DNA of 44,628 bases from Okeania sp. SIO3I5 (GCF_010672085.1 NZ_JAAHHT010000011.1:26936-71563), one strand, 5' to 3'. Counted from the stretch's first letter, positions 34,977 to 44,496 are shown. A program made the numbers and translations. The notes: a model not told the origin generated them from the letters alone.

Positions 34977-35283
34977 TTTCATCCTTGATAATTTTTTGAA
35001 TTAAAGATGGTTTGTTGCCTTGTAATTGTTTGGCAAAAGCTTCTCCTGACTCAATTTGTTGCCTAATTTCTGCTCGATGATCATGGTAATAAGCTAAAGC
35101 TGCATAAACATCTGCTAAGGTAATAGTAGGATGGTGATAAATAATTTCATCTGGAGACATTCCCATTCTTTCATGCCAAATCACAATATCTTGAACTTTA
35201 ATTCGATGTCCGGCAATACGGGGTTTTCCGCCACAGATACCTTCTGTAATTTCTATGTGTTGTGAGATAATTGAAGAAGACAT
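34966..35283 (-). CDS. DUF433 antitoxin
   Basis: A 105-residue protein with the DUF433 fold: ITEGICGGKPRIAGHRIKV, then VQDIVIWHERMGMSPDEIIYHHP and LADVYAALAYYHDHRAEI. DUF433 contains a winged-helix DNA-binding element and is the usual partner of a DUF5615 PIN-like toxin. The downstream toxin gene overlaps it by 11 bp but is broken by three stop codons. The antitoxin frame is intact. Confidence 0.88.
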   Translation of the reverse strand: MSSSIISQHIEITEGICGGKPRIAGHRIKVQDIVIWHERMGMSPDEIIYHHPTITLADVYAALAYYHDHRAEIRQQIESGEAFAKQLQGNKPSLIQKIIKDENVK

Positions 35284-35371
35284 AATTGTTTACTTTTAAT
35301 ATCGCTCAATTTTGATAATTATAGCATTTTTTTCTAGAAAGGGAAGTGGGGAGCGATCGCTTATCTACCCA

Positions 35372-35599
35372 TCATAAATTAGCGATAAACTCATCCGGGG
35401 TAATTTTCGTTTGTTTGAGAATGCTGCTAAGAGTACCAATTTTTAATTCGTTATGCGGTGGCACGACACAAACAATTGTTCCATCTGGCAAGGGTTTTTT
35501 GAGAACAACATGACTACCTGTTTGCCTGACTTGCTGAAAACCCAGACGCTCTAGGGTGCGAATTGCTTCTTTGCTTGAAATTCTTGGAAGTCTAGGCAT
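35372..35599 (-). CDS. hicA: HicA mRNA-interferase toxin
   Basis: A 75-residue protein with the double-stranded-RNA-binding-like HicA fold. It reads PRISSKEAIRTLERLGF, then QTGSHVVLKK with the catalytic His30, and VPPHNELKIGTL near the middle. HicA cleaves mRNA and tmRNA until bound by HicB. The start at 35599 is chosen over 35623 because it overlaps the hicB stop by 8 bp and fits the family N terminus. No inactivating change is seen, unlike the other toxins in this region. Confidence 0.9.
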   Translation of the reverse strand: MPRLPRISSKEAIRTLERLGFQQVRQTGSHVVLKKPLPDGTIVCVVPPHNELKIGTLSSILKQTKITPDEFIANL

Positions 35600-35804
35600 A
35601 ACTAACCTCAATATTCGTAACAAATCTTGGGGTTATATTATCCGGTGGGGGGCACTCTTCCAGATAGAGTCTTGTTGCTTCTTTTAGATTTATCAGTGCT
35701 TCTTCTATTGTAGCACCTTGATCAACTGTACCAATTTCAGGACATTCAGCTATATACATATCCTCTTCTCGGTAAACGATGGCAGTAAAGCTTTTTGTTT
35801 TCAT
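35592..35804 (-). CDS. hicB: HicB antitoxin
   Basis: A 70-residue partial RNase H-like HicB domain: SFTAIVYREEDMYIAECPEI, GTVDQGATIEEALINLKEAT and YLEECPPPD. HicB binds and blocks HicA and normally represses the operon. It is encoded before the toxin here, the less common gene order for this family but frequent in cyanobacteria. The ATG at 35804 gives the normal length. A TTG 45 bp upstream (35849) would add an unlikely leader. Confidence 0.9.
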   Translation of the reverse strand: MKTKSFTAIVYREEDMYIAECPEIGTVDQGATIEEALINLKEATRLYLEECPPPDNITPRFVTNIEVSYA

Positions 35805-35955
35805 GGGTATTGTTTGGGAAGTGGTTTTCTCTATATTAGGATACTTCAAAGGAGCAGTTTTGGCAAGGGAGGAAATGAGTGGCGATCGCTTTTCTGTGCA
35901 GAGGAATCTTTTTTGGAGAATAAGATTTTACCATTAATGTTGGGAAAAGTAGTCC

Positions 35956-36053
35956 AGTAGGGTGCGTTAATGATAATGTAATGCACCGAAACATTTTGGG
36001 CGGTGCGTTACGCTTTCCTGCGGAATGCTGCGCAAACGCTAACACACCCTACT
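35956..36053. mobile_element. MITE family E copy 1 (AGTAGGGTGCGTTA ends)
   Basis: AGTAGGGTGCGTTA on the left and TAACACACCCTACT on the right bound about 98 bp, with inner GGTGCGTTACGC and TGCACC motifs. Related sequence lies at 40246-40302 and 41112-41186. Confidence 0.7.
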
Positions 36054-36059
36054 GAACTT

Positions 36060-36350
36060 TTAAATTCCGTTTGCAGACATTCTTAACTTTTGAATTTTGA
36101 CTTTTGAATTTTGAATTTCCTCATCCGTGCATCTGTGGCAAAATCTGTGTCTTGTCCCCAACTTTTAAATTCCGTTTGCAGACATTCTTACTTTTGAATT
36201 TTGACTTTTGAATTTCCTCATCCGTGCATCCGTGGCAAAATCTGTGTCTTGCCCTCAACTTTTGAATTTTGAATTTCCTCATCCGTGCATCCGTGGCAAA
36301 ATCTGTGTCTTGCCCTCAACTTTTGAATTTTGAATTTTAACTCTTTTGAC
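36060..36350. repeat. Array of TTTTGAATT and ATCCGTGCATCCGTGGC repeats
   Basis: Runs of ACTTTTGAATTTTGA alternate with about four copies of CCTCATCCGTGCATC...AAAATCTGTGTCTTG. The array runs into the 3' end of the TPR gene, where it encodes the last residues (KSKFKSQKS). No gene lies between 35850 and 36336. Confidence 0.8.
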
Positions 36351-38343
36351 TTTTGAATTTTGACTTTTGAATTTCCTCCTGCAATTCCTGACATTCTTTC
36401 AATTCTGGCACTCCTAATTCTGTGAAAATAGCCAACGCCTCATCGCAATACTGTCGTGCTGCATCTAAATTTCCTAAGTGTTGATGGGTTTCTGCTATAT
36501 TCTGGAGAGCTATTGCTTGGTGATGAGGGTTTCCTATCTGCTGAAATATCTCTAATGCTGCTTGTGAATATTCCAGAGATTCGGGATATTTTTCTAACTT
36601 GAGCAGAGTTTCTCCCCAGTCACCCAAAGCACTACCTTCCCCAGAGCGATCGCCTATTTCCCTGGCTATTTGCAAACCCTGCTGATGATACTCGATGGCT
36701 TTGTCATATTCTCCTAGGGAATAGTAAGCACTACCCAAATTCCTCAAAGCAATACCCTCCCCAGAACGATCGCCTATTTCCCGTGCTATTTGTAAACCCT
36801 GCTGAAGATACTCAACAGCTTTGTCATATTCTCCTAGGGAATAGTAAGCATTACCCAAATTCCCCAAAGCAGAACCCTCCCCAGAACGGTTGCCTATTTC
36901 CCTGGCTATTTGTAAATACTGCTGATAATACTCCATAGCTTTGTTATATTCTCCTAGGGAATAGTAAGCACTACCCAAATTCCCCAAAGCATAACCCTCC
37001 CCAGAGCGATCGCCTATTTCCCTTTTTATTTGTAAATACTGCAGATCATACTCAATGGCTTTGTTATATTCTCCTAGGGAATAGTAAGCACTACCCAAAT
37101 TCCCCAAAGCATAACCCTCCCCAGAGCGATGGCCTATTTCCCGTGCTATTTGTAAATGCTGCTGATGATACTCAATGGCTTTGTGATATTCTCCTAGGAA
37201 TTTGTAAGCATTACCCAAATTCCTCAAAGCATAACCCTCCTCAAAACAGTCGCCTATTTCCCTTGCTATTTGTAAATGCTGCTGATGATACTCAATTGCT
37301 TTGTGGTATTCTTCTAGGACAAAGTAAGCACTACCCAAATTCCTCAAAGCAATACCCTCCCCAGAACGATCGCCTATTTCCCGTGCTATTTGTAAATGCT
37401 GCAGAGCATACTCAATGGCTTTGTGATTTTCTCCTAGGCAAAGGTAAGCACTACCCAAATTCCCCAAAGCAGTACTCTCCCCAGAGCGATCGCCTATTTC
37501 CCTTGCTATTTGTAAATGCTGCAGATCATACTCAATTGCTTTGCGATCTTCTCCTAGGACAAAGTAAGCACTACCCAAATTCCCCAAAGCAGTACTCTCC
37601 CCAGAGCGATCGCCTATTTCCCGTGCTATTTGTAAATGCTGCTGATGATACTCAATAGCCTTGTGATATTCTCCTAGGGAATAGCAAGCATTACCCAAAT
37701 TCATCAAAGCAGTACTCTCCCCAGAGCGATCGCCTATTTCCCTTGCTATTTGTAAATGCTGCAGATCATACTCAATTGCTTTGTGGTATTCTTCTAGGAC
37801 AAAGTAAGCATTACGCAAACGATTTAAACAAATACCATCCCAATGTTGGTCTAATTTACCTAACAGTTTACTGTAGAGTTGAATATATTCCTCATAGTAA
37901 CCCCAGTTCCATAGTTGAACATCTAAATTTTCACCAACTGGCGTAGAAATAATTTGACTTGCTTTTTCCCACTCTCCCATTTTGCCAAAATGACGGAAAG
38001 CTTGCAGATATCCTTTGACTTTTTCCAAGTTAGATCCACCCGGTTCTGGTTGATAGATTTTTAACCAATAATAGGCGAGGCGGAGGTTAGCTTTTTCTCT
38101 GTGCGTTAAACTTTTTTCTGGTTGAGGTAAATGGTTATTGTCTGATGGATCAAGGTTATTTTGGGAAGAGTTGGCCATAGTTAATTTGGAAGTTTGTTTT
38201 TGCCTGGCATAGTTAAGGACAATATTTTCATTTTTTTGGGGTGTGATAGTAATTAATTGACCGGAATTGTCATAGCAAACTTTACTCAATTGAGTGATGG
38301 ATAAGTATTGTATTTTTTTGATTGTTTGATATTTTTGATTCAT
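36337..38343 (-). CDS. TPR protein with ten near-identical 40-residue repeats
   Basis: A 668-residue helical repeat protein. After an N-terminal region (1-190) without clear similarity come ten 40-residue TPR_12-like units (pattern AREIGDRSGEGxALGNLGSA then YYSLGEYxKAIEYxQQxLQI). Two more degenerate TPRs follow before a tail written by the flanking TTTTGAATT repeat. Such units bind peptides or proteins. The gene starts 158 bp after the NB-ARC gene on the same strand. NB-ARC and TPR are usually fused in cyanobacterial STAND proteins, so this may be the sensor half of a split pair. A start at codon 56 (MANSSQNNL) is an alternative. Confidence 0.88.
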   Translation of the reverse strand: MNQKYQTIKKIQYLSITQLSKVCYDNSGQLITITPQKNENIVLNYARQKQTSKLTMANSSQNNLDPSDNNHLPQPEKSLTHREKANLRLAYYWLKIYQPEPGGSNLEKVKGYLQAFRHFGKMGEWEKASQIISTPVGENLDVQLWNWGYYEEYIQLYSKLLGKLDQHWDGICLNRLRNAYFVLEEYHKAIEYDLQHLQIAREIGDRSGESTALMNLGNACYSLGEYHKAIEYHQQHLQIAREIGDRSGESTALGNLGSAYFVLGEDRKAIEYDLQHLQIAREIGDRSGESTALGNLGSAYLCLGENHKAIEYALQHLQIAREIGDRSGEGIALRNLGSAYFVLEEYHKAIEYHQQHLQIAREIGDCFEEGYALRNLGNAYKFLGEYHKAIEYHQQHLQIAREIGHRSGEGYALGNLGSAYYSLGEYNKAIEYDLQYLQIKREIGDRSGEGYALGNLGSAYYSLGEYNKAMEYYQQYLQIAREIGNRSGEGSALGNLGNAYYSLGEYDKAVEYLQQGLQIAREIGDRSGEGIALRNLGSAYYSLGEYDKAIEYHQQGLQIAREIGDRSGEGSALGDWGETLLKLEKYPESLEYSQAALEIFQQIGNPHHQAIALQNIAETHQHLGNLDAARQYCDEALAIFTELGVPELKECQELQEEIQKSKFKSQKS
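36620..37820 (-). repeat. Ten exact-period 120-bp coding repeats with embedded HIP1 sites
   Basis: The segment ending CGCCTATTTC recurs at 36660, 36780, 36900 and so on to 37740, exactly 120 bp apart. Six or so of the units carry the cyanobacterial octamer GCGATCGC or one-base variants of it. The constant period without indels and the high identity point to recent unequal recombination. Confidence 0.9.
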
Positions 38344-38501
38344 GGTGAAATTTGATCATCTATATTTATAGCTTGAAGCATTTAGCTATCAGCTCAAGCT
38401 AACCTGTACTGTTTCACTAAAGTCAGAGGTCAAAAGTCAGAAGTTACATTTTCCTGACTTTAAACCTCCTGATTGCTTACTGCTGAGTGTTTACTGCTTC
38501 T

Positions 38502-39944
38502 TTAATCTTCCTCAATATAACCCAAATTATCCTCAAGAGCAACATTTTGAATTAAATTATGGAGACGATAAAGAACCTTATTGTGAGGTTTTTCCCATTC
38601 CAACAAAAACCTTTTTTTCAAAGTTGCAAAAGCCAAATCCTGTTCTTTTTCCGGCGCATCACACACAACCGTCAACCAGGCTAATTTTTCAGCAAAACAT
38701 TCTAATTCTGCTCCCATAGATAACATTAAATAAGCATATTGGTGAGAAGAGTATAAACGTTTTAAAGTATCCTCAACTCTACTTCTAACCTTCTCAATAA
38801 TATACTTACTTCTCACATTTTCACCATTCCGAATCTGACGTTCCATAGCTTCAAAATGAGGTTTATTCTCTTCCCAAAAAGCCTCAATATCTCCCTGATA
38901 AGGTTCATTAAGAATATCGCCAGCAATCAACTTTAAAGCCAGAGGATGCCCCTCATAAATTTTAATTATTCTGGTTAAAAAATCCTCCGTTTGACTATTC
39001 TCAATGCTGACATTCCAACGTTCAAAAAGTCGCAAAGACTCCTCCTGATTTAAACCCTCAAGTCGCTCTTCCCAGATTCGTTCATCATATCTACCTTGTG
39101 CCAAAACAGGTAAACTATATTGAGAAGTAAGTATGACTCGCGACGGCATATTTTCAGCTAGTATTATTCTCTCTAAAAAATCTCCAAAAATAGACTCTCC
39201 CTCTTGCCAAAAATGACTACCTTTCCCATCAGAAATTAACACCGCCTCCAACATATCAATAATTAATAGAATCGGACGAACTTGCAACTCATTAATCATT
39301 GCCTGCAACAAAGCTTTTCGATCCTGTTGTAACTGAGGTTGTGCAGACAACTTTTCCGCCAAAACTTGTTGCGCCACCAGATCAAAAGTTTTAGTCGGAG
39401 CATCATAAAACCTCACCCAAGAGGGAGTCAGGAAATTTGAAATCTGCTCATCAACAGAAAGTCGTGTTGCCAGAGAAGTCTTACCAATACCAGTGATGCC
39501 AACAATAGAAATTATGCGCAACTCACCCGATAGTTTTTGCCTCAAGTCAAAAATTAATTCTGCGCGTCCTACCCAACGTAAATTAGAATCTTCTATATCT
39601 GTATCAGCAGTGTCAGGAGAAGAGAGAGTTTTTTGTTCGGCAGTATTAGGAAGATCATCTTTATGGATATAGTCAATATTATCCTCAAATTTTAAATCAA
39701 AAGTTTCAGCTACCGCTTTAATATATTTTGTGTCAGCATTTTCTTCACGCTTCCAGATTTTTTTGAAAGTATCTAAGCTAAAGTCTCCTTGCTTCTCAAT
39801 AATTAGACTTAAGATTTGTTCAAACTCTTTATCTGTAGGTTGAATACCAAAAAATGGAAACTTCTTATTGACAGCATTCTTGAGTTTATCGAACCCTTTA
39901 TCTGTCAGAATACGACCTCGTTTGCGTGTTTTCTTTTCATTCAT
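38502..39944 (-). CDS. NB-ARC (STAND) NTPase with N-terminal HTH-like domain
   Basis: A 480-residue STAND ATPase. Residues 1-95 (KRGRILTDKGFDKLKNAVNK and DFSLDTFKKIWKREENADTK) look like the small HTH-like adaptor common in front of cyanobacterial NB-ARC domains. The NTPase (about 125-420) has Walker A GITGIGKTS, Walker B RPILLIIDM, sensor motif SRVILTSQ and the ARC-type GHPLALKLIAG. It ends without any repeat domain (LHNLIQNVALEDNLGYIEED). Proteins of this class act as signal-triggered switches, some of them in phage defence, but this one has no identifiable effector. A family C element begins 8 bp before its ATG. Confidence 0.88.
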   Translation of the reverse strand: MNEKKTRKRGRILTDKGFDKLKNAVNKKFPFFGIQPTDKEFEQILSLIIEKQGDFSLDTFKKIWKREENADTKYIKAVAETFDLKFEDNIDYIHKDDLPNTAEQKTLSSPDTADTDIEDSNLRWVGRAELIFDLRQKLSGELRIISIVGITGIGKTSLATRLSVDEQISNFLTPSWVRFYDAPTKTFDLVAQQVLAEKLSAQPQLQQDRKALLQAMINELQVRPILLIIDMLEAVLISDGKGSHFWQEGESIFGDFLERIILAENMPSRVILTSQYSLPVLAQGRYDERIWEERLEGLNQEESLRLFERWNVSIENSQTEDFLTRIIKIYEGHPLALKLIAGDILNEPYQGDIEAFWEENKPHFEAMERQIRNGENVRSKYIIEKVRSRVEDTLKRLYSSHQYAYLMLSMGAELECFAEKLAWLTVVCDAPEKEQDLAFATLKKRFLLEWEKPHNKVLYRLHNLIQNVALEDNLGYIEED

Positions 39945-39952
39945 AAGCTCAA

Positions 39953-40081
39953 TTCAACAATTAATAATTAATAATGAATAATTAATAATTACCTCTCCTT
40001 GAAAATAAGAAGATTGACTCAAAGGAAAATTTTTATTTATTATCCCCTTAAAAGGGAAAGCTTTAAACCAAAATTTATCGG
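39953..40081. mobile_element. MITE family C copy 3, abutting the NB-ARC start
   Basis: Blocks TTCAACAATTAATAATTAAT, TACCTCTCCTTGAAAATAAG, CCCCTTAAAAGGG and CTTTAAACC...TTTATCGG match copies 1 and 2. It lies 8 bp upstream of the NB-ARC start codon, so the gene's present leader and promoter are within or beyond it. Confidence 0.72.
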
Positions 40082-40094
40082 TAAAAATTAAATG

Positions 40095-40124
40095 TCCCCA
40101 GTGCGAGCATCTTGCTCGCTTCGG
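40095..40124. terminator. GCGAGCA/TGCTCGC hairpin
   Basis: CCCC AGT GCGAGCA TCT TGCTCGC TTC GGGG forms a compact stem-loop. No T-run follows on either strand, so it may be a repeat element instead of a terminator. Confidence 0.4.
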
Positions 40125-40192
40125 GGTGTACCTCATCAAGGTAGAACCCACTGTATTTAAAAATTTGCTGACTCAATTTTAACCCAACTTAA

Positions 40193-40635
40193 GGTTATTA
40201 TCCAGGGGAGTTATGGCAGTTAAGGCGATAAATATCTCAGCAGTTTAGTAGGGTGCGTTAATGAAATGTAACGCACCGCATATCCCAAGTGCTTCGGTGC
40301 TCAAAATGTAGGTTGGGTTGAACGACAGTGAAACCCAACAAAACCTTACTAATTTTGGACTAATGTTGGGTTTCGTTCCTCAACCCAACCTACGCTTATT
40401 GCTTAAAGTTATTATCCAGAGAAGTTATGGCACTTAAGGCTATAAATATCTCGGCAGTCTTCTAGTGGACTGATACACCTAAAAATGTAGGTTGGGTTGA
40501 ACGACAGTGAAACCCAACAAAACCTTACTAATTTTGGACTAATGTTGGGTTTCGTTCCTCAACCCAACCTACGCTTATTGCTTAAAGTTATTATCCAGAG
40601 AAGTTATGGCACTTAAGGCTATAAATATCTCAGCA
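40193..40635. repeat. Segmental direct repeats carrying GTAGGTTGGGTTGA palindromes
   Basis: A unit of about 154 bp occurs twice, nearly identical, at 40303-40457 and 40482-40635. Each holds a palindromic element with ends GTAGGTTGGGTTGAACGAC and TCCTCAACCCAACCTAC, then TTATTATCCAGAGAAGTTAT and AAGGCTATAAATATCTC. The second half alone occurs a third time at 40193-40243. A family E element lies at 40246-40302. No gene is visible between 39945 and 40800. Confidence 0.85.
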
Positions 40636-40805
40636 TTTAAGACAGATAAAGCCATCAAAAAGCTCGTTAAAAAAAATTTCTTAAGTGCCATAAAAGCTCT
40701 AGATATCTTCTATTCAAAACTGATATGTTGCCAATATAAAAATTGAAATCCCGGCCAACAAAGCCATCAATTTTGATAAGGATAAATTTCGTAAAAGGAA
40801 AAAAA

Positions 40806-41084
40806 ATGCTAGTAGAATTTACAGCCAATAAATTAGCTATAGTTGCCATAATAATCCCAAATATTCTTGGCAAATTACCCACTATTTTAATAGGAATTAG
40901 TGCTATAGCAACTATTATTATCCAAATACTTGATTCAGTAGTTGAACAAAAAAAGAATCACGCTAAAGCTTCTTACAAATTTTGGGAAAACAATAGCTCC
41001 AAAATTAAATTTTTGGTCGTATTTATATCAAATATAAGTATCCTAGTGAGAAGCATCCAAGTTATATTTTCTTCGAGTTTCTAA
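40806..41084 (+). CDS. Small hydrophobic protein of unknown function
   Basis: A possible 92-residue protein. Two hydrophobic segments (about 8-22 and 25-45) could be membrane helices, then a basic segment (EQKKNHAKASYKFWENNSSK) and a third hydrophobic stretch near the C terminus (IKFLVVFISNISILV). The ATG at 40806 has AAAGGAA about seven bases upstream, which favours it over the earlier start at 40743. I recognise no family, and the surrounding sequence is repeat-rich, so it could be spurious. Confidence 0.4.
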   Translation: MLVEFTANKLAIVAIIIPNILGKLPTILIGISAIATIIIQILDSVVEQKKNHAKASYKFWENNSSKIKFLVVFISNISILVRSIQVIFSSSF

Positions 41085-41111
41085 TTGATAGAAACCAGGA
41101 AGTAATCTTTT

Positions 41112-41186
41112 AAGGTGCATTTTGCTGCGTAACATGAAAATGAAATGTAACGCACCGCATACCCCAAATATTTCGGTGCGTTACAC
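41112..41186. repeat. Family E repeat copy 3
   Basis: TAAGGTGCATTTTGCTGCG and TGTAACGCACCGCAT with CGGTGCGTTACAC match the repeats at 35956-36053 and 40246-40302. CTGATAACTGATAACTGA repeats follow at 41216-41239, just past the topoisomerase stop. Confidence 0.6.
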
Positions 41187-41241
41187 TGTCTTCATATACT
41201 TGGAATCTGCTGTAACTGATAACTGATAACTGATAACTGAA

Positions 41242-43863
41242 TTAATAACCAAGCACCTTAATAATTCTTTCCTTTGCACCCAACTTCAGTAAGCGATCGC
41301 CTTTATCATCTTGCCCATAAACTTTTACCCGATCGCTAATCATCCCAAACACCCTACCATCAGTTGTCAACATCTGAACCAAAACATTTGAATCACCAAC
41401 AACCATCCCTGCCAAAACATCATTTTCTTTAGTAAACTGAAAAACATTTTGCCCAATACCACCGCGATTAGCTAGTCGCAAACCAGCAACAGGAATTTGC
41501 TTACCATAACTCTGTTGAGAAACTAACAATAAATTACTTTCTCCACTTAAACTCACACAACCAATTAACTCTTCTTGTTTCCTTAATCTTGTTGCTTGAG
41601 AACCTTGAGCAGTACGCCCCATTAATGGTAATTGTTCGTCATCTATTTCTAATCTTAATAATCGCCCACCAGAAGTTGCTAAAACTACTTGTTCTCCCAT
41701 TTTACCCAGATTAGCATAACGTAATTCATCATCTTCTTTGAGTTTAATTACTGTCATACCACGATTTGTTAAATCGCTCAAATCAGACAAAGATAAACGT
41801 TTAATTTTGCCATTTTGAGTCAACATGATTAAGTCTTTATTCTCTTCTGCTTCATTTAAAACAAATTGAGCAACAATAATTTCTCTAGGGGAATTCGTTA
41901 TTTCTTTTGTTGCTGATGGTGGTAGTAACGTTACTAAAGGCACCCCTTTATTTTCATTTCTTGTTGTCGAACGGTTAGAAGCAGCAGGAATATCATTTAC
42001 TTTTAAAGGATATGCTTTACCAGTACGAGTTAATAATACTAAAGTTTTGTCGGTAGTTACTTCAATTATATTAGTCGTAAAATCCTCACTATTGTTGATA
42101 GTAATATCGGATTTTTTATCGATTTGATGTTTATCAAATCCTTTGGCAGAAACTCTTTTTACATATCCTCGGTGGGTAAATTCTATGATAACTTTTTCTG
42201 TAGGTGGCGGTGTAGCTTCCAAAGTCAAAATTTGTGATTCGACTGTTGTATTTTTTGATTTTCTACTTCTACCTTTGGTTTGTCTATCTATTTCTTTGTT
42301 ACCAGTTTCTAGATCACTTTTTTGTTGAGAAATAGATGCAACATTCTCGGCATTTTTAGATTCTGCTTGCTCAATAATTCGAGTCCGTCTGGGATCGCTA
42401 TATTTCCGTTTTAGGGTTCGCAATTCTTTTTTCAGCGCTTTGAGGAGTTGATTGCGATCGCTCAATAAATTTTCTAATTCTTGTATTTTTGCTATTAGTT
42501 GCTCATATTCTTCTTCTAATTTTTGTTTCTCCAAACCAGTCAGTCTACGCATTGGCATTCCTAAAATAGCATCAGCTTGATTTTCACTTAAACCCAAATT
42601 TTCTTGGAAGCTAACTTTAGCAGTGCTGCCATCAGGTGCATTTCTGAGAATATCAATTACTGTATCCAATTCTGTTAAAGCAGTCAGCAAACCCTCGACA
42701 ATATGACATCTAGCTTGAGCTATTTCTAACTCATAGGTGTAGCGACGAGTGAGAGTCTGTTCCCGAAAACTGAGAAATTCTTGTAAAAGTTCTCGCAAAG
42801 ATAATTGCCGTGGTTGCCCATCAACCAAAGCTAGCATAATTGCATTAAACTTAGAAAGTAAGTCAGTCTGTTGATAGAGATGGTGCAATACAACACTGGG
42901 ATCTGTTTCACGTTTTAGCTCAATGACAACCCTAATTCCAGAGCGATCGCTTTCATCCCGCAGATCGGCAATACCTTCTATCTTGCCAGCATTAACTAAG
43001 TCTGCTGTTTTTTCGATCCAACCTGCTTTATTAACCTGGAAAGGCAACTCTGTCACCACAATCGCCGTTTTTGTGCGTCGTCCACGACTTGTGGGAACTT
43101 GCTCAATAGTTGCCACACCCCTGATCGGGATACTACCTCTACCCTTAGTATAAACATCAATAATTCCATCTGTACTGACAATTTCTCCTCCAGTGGGAAA
43201 ATCCGGCCCAGGAATTAATTGAAATAACTTTTGATCGGAAACATTAGGATTATCAATTAGGGCGATAAGGCCATCCACTACTTCAGCTAAATTATGTGGT
43301 GGAATATTAGTCGCCATCCCTACAGCAATTCCAGAAGAACCATTCAGTAATAAAAATGGTAATTGTGCAGGTAATACTTTAGGTTCTTGTTGGGAACCAT
43401 CAAAGTTGTTGGTAAAGTCAACTGTAGCTTCACCAATTTGTGTCAATAAACCTTCATTGCCAATTGATGCCAAGCGACTTTCTGTGTAACGCATGGCAGC
43501 AGCGGGGTCATTATCAATAGAGCCAAAGTTGCCGTGGCCATCTAGCAATGGATAACGAGTGGAAAAACTTTGAATCATCCGCACCATAGCATCATAAACA
43601 GCTTGATCGCCATGGGGATGATATTTTCCGAGAACATCTCCAACTACCCTGGCGCATTTCCGAAAAGGTCTATCTGGAGTGAGACCAAGTTCGTGCATAG
43701 CGTATAGTATTCGGCGATGAACTGGTTTTTGTCCATCTCTAACATCTGGCAAAGCGCGGCCAACAATCACACTCATGGCATATTCAAGATATGATTGCTG
43801 CATTTCGATATGGAGTGGTGTAGTAATAACTTGTCCCGAAAGTAAATTTAATTGTTTGGCCAT
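41242..43863 (-). CDS. gyrA: Type II DNA topoisomerase subunit A (GyrA/ParC family)
   Basis: An 873-residue DNA breakage-reunion subunit. The active-site Tyr126 lies in [10 protein letters not shown]. The quinolone pocket is [17 protein letters not shown], with Gln87 where E. coli GyrA has Ser83. A coiled-coil tower and gate (about 360-490) is followed by a 60-residue Ser/Lys-rich linker (about 500-560), then the beta-pinwheel C-terminal domain. The canonical GyrA box (QRRGGKG) that wraps DNA for negative supercoiling is not found, and the matching place reads [15 protein letters not shown]. It could therefore act more like topoisomerase IV. The symbol is by family, and ParC is the alternative. 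No gyrB is adjacent. Confidence 0.9.
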   Translation of the reverse strand: MAKQLNLLSGQVITTPLHIEMQQSYLEYAMSVIVGRALPDVRDGQKPVHRRILYAMHELGLTPDRPFRKCARVVGDVLGKYHPHGDQAVYDAMVRMIQSFSTRYPLLDGHGNFGSIDNDPAAAMRYTESRLASIGNEGLLTQIGEATVDFTNNFDGSQQEPKVLPAQLPFLLLNGSSGIAVGMATNIPPHNLAEVVDGLIALIDNPNVSDQKLFQLIPGPDFPTGGEIVSTDGIIDVYTKGRGSIPIRGVATIEQVPTSRGRRTKTAIVVTELPFQVNKAGWIEKTADLVNAGKIEGIADLRDESDRSGIRVVIELKRETDPSVVLHHLYQQTDLLSKFNAIMLALVDGQPRQLSLRELLQEFLSFREQTLTRRYTYELEIAQARCHIVEGLLTALTELDTVIDILRNAPDGSTAKVSFQENLGLSENQADAILGMPMRRLTGLEKQKLEEEYEQLIAKIQELENLLSDRNQLLKALKKELRTLKRKYSDPRRTRIIEQAESKNAENVASISQQKSDLETGNKEIDRQTKGRSRKSKNTTVESQILTLEATPPPTEKVIIEFTHRGYVKRVSAKGFDKHQIDKKSDITINNSEDFTTNIIEVTTDKTLVLLTRTGKAYPLKVNDIPAASNRSTTRNENKGVPLVTLLPPSATKEITNSPREIIVAQFVLNEAEENKDLIMLTQNGKIKRLSLSDLSDLTNRGMTVIKLKEDDELRYANLGKMGEQVVLATSGGRLLRLEIDDEQLPLMGRTAQGSQATRLRKQEELIGCVSLSGESNLLLVSQQSYGKQIPVAGLRLANRGGIGQNVFQFTKENDVLAGMVVGDSNVLVQMLTTDGRVFGMISDRVKVYGQDDKGDRLLKLGAKERIIKVLGY

Positions 43864-44496
43864 GAGTTAGTATTTAGATAAGTAATAGGGAATATAAATT
43901 AGTATTAAACTGTAGCTCATCACCCTAAAAATTGCTGTAATATAATTAATTTGGAGAATTTTAGAGATCTTGTTAGGAATTTAGCAAAAGTAAATTTAAT
44001 ATCCTATAGCGCTACGCGCAAGTCAAAAGTTAAAAGTATCTTTGAGCAATTTTTCGATGTCCAAATGCCCCAATCAGAGAATTTACTAATTCCCGCGCCC
44101 TAAATATAGTGCTATATTTAATTCAAGCTAACTTGTTAGATTCTCAAATAAACAGGAGTTAGATCATGTCTCTTTGAATAACCACAATAAAAAATTTAGG
44201 GAGCAGGGAGCAGTGAGTAGGAAACAAAGGGAAAGAGCGAAAAATATTATCTTGAGAGAGAAGAACATTTTTATTATGGCTAATTAAACTGTTACCAACA
44301 TCACCACTAAATTATTGAAATAATATATTTTAAGTCTTATTGGATTTCAATAAAAATATAGACATTTATAGACATTTACGGACAATTATGTTATTCTTTT
44401 CATAGTTGAGGATATATTCTATTTCTTTTAGTGCCGGAATATATGGACGACCTAGAGCGATAAAGAAAAGAAGAGAAACACTCTCTCAGGGGTGAG
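43864..44496. other. Intergenic region before tnpB
   Basis: AT-rich sequence without a convincing gene. It has a GGGAGCAGGGAGCAGTGAG repeat near 44200. Around 44359-44385 the repeated ATAGACATTTATAGACATTTA and CGGAC may belong to the left end of the following IS200/IS605 element. Confidence 0.5.

Noticed and set aside
37143-37658. 171-codon plus-strand frame with 40-residue repeats
   Set aside because: It is the antisense reading of the TPR repeats, opened by the exact 120-bp period.
39954-40151. 65-codon minus-strand frame upstream of the NB-ARC gene
   Set aside because: It is read through the family C element and a hairpin.
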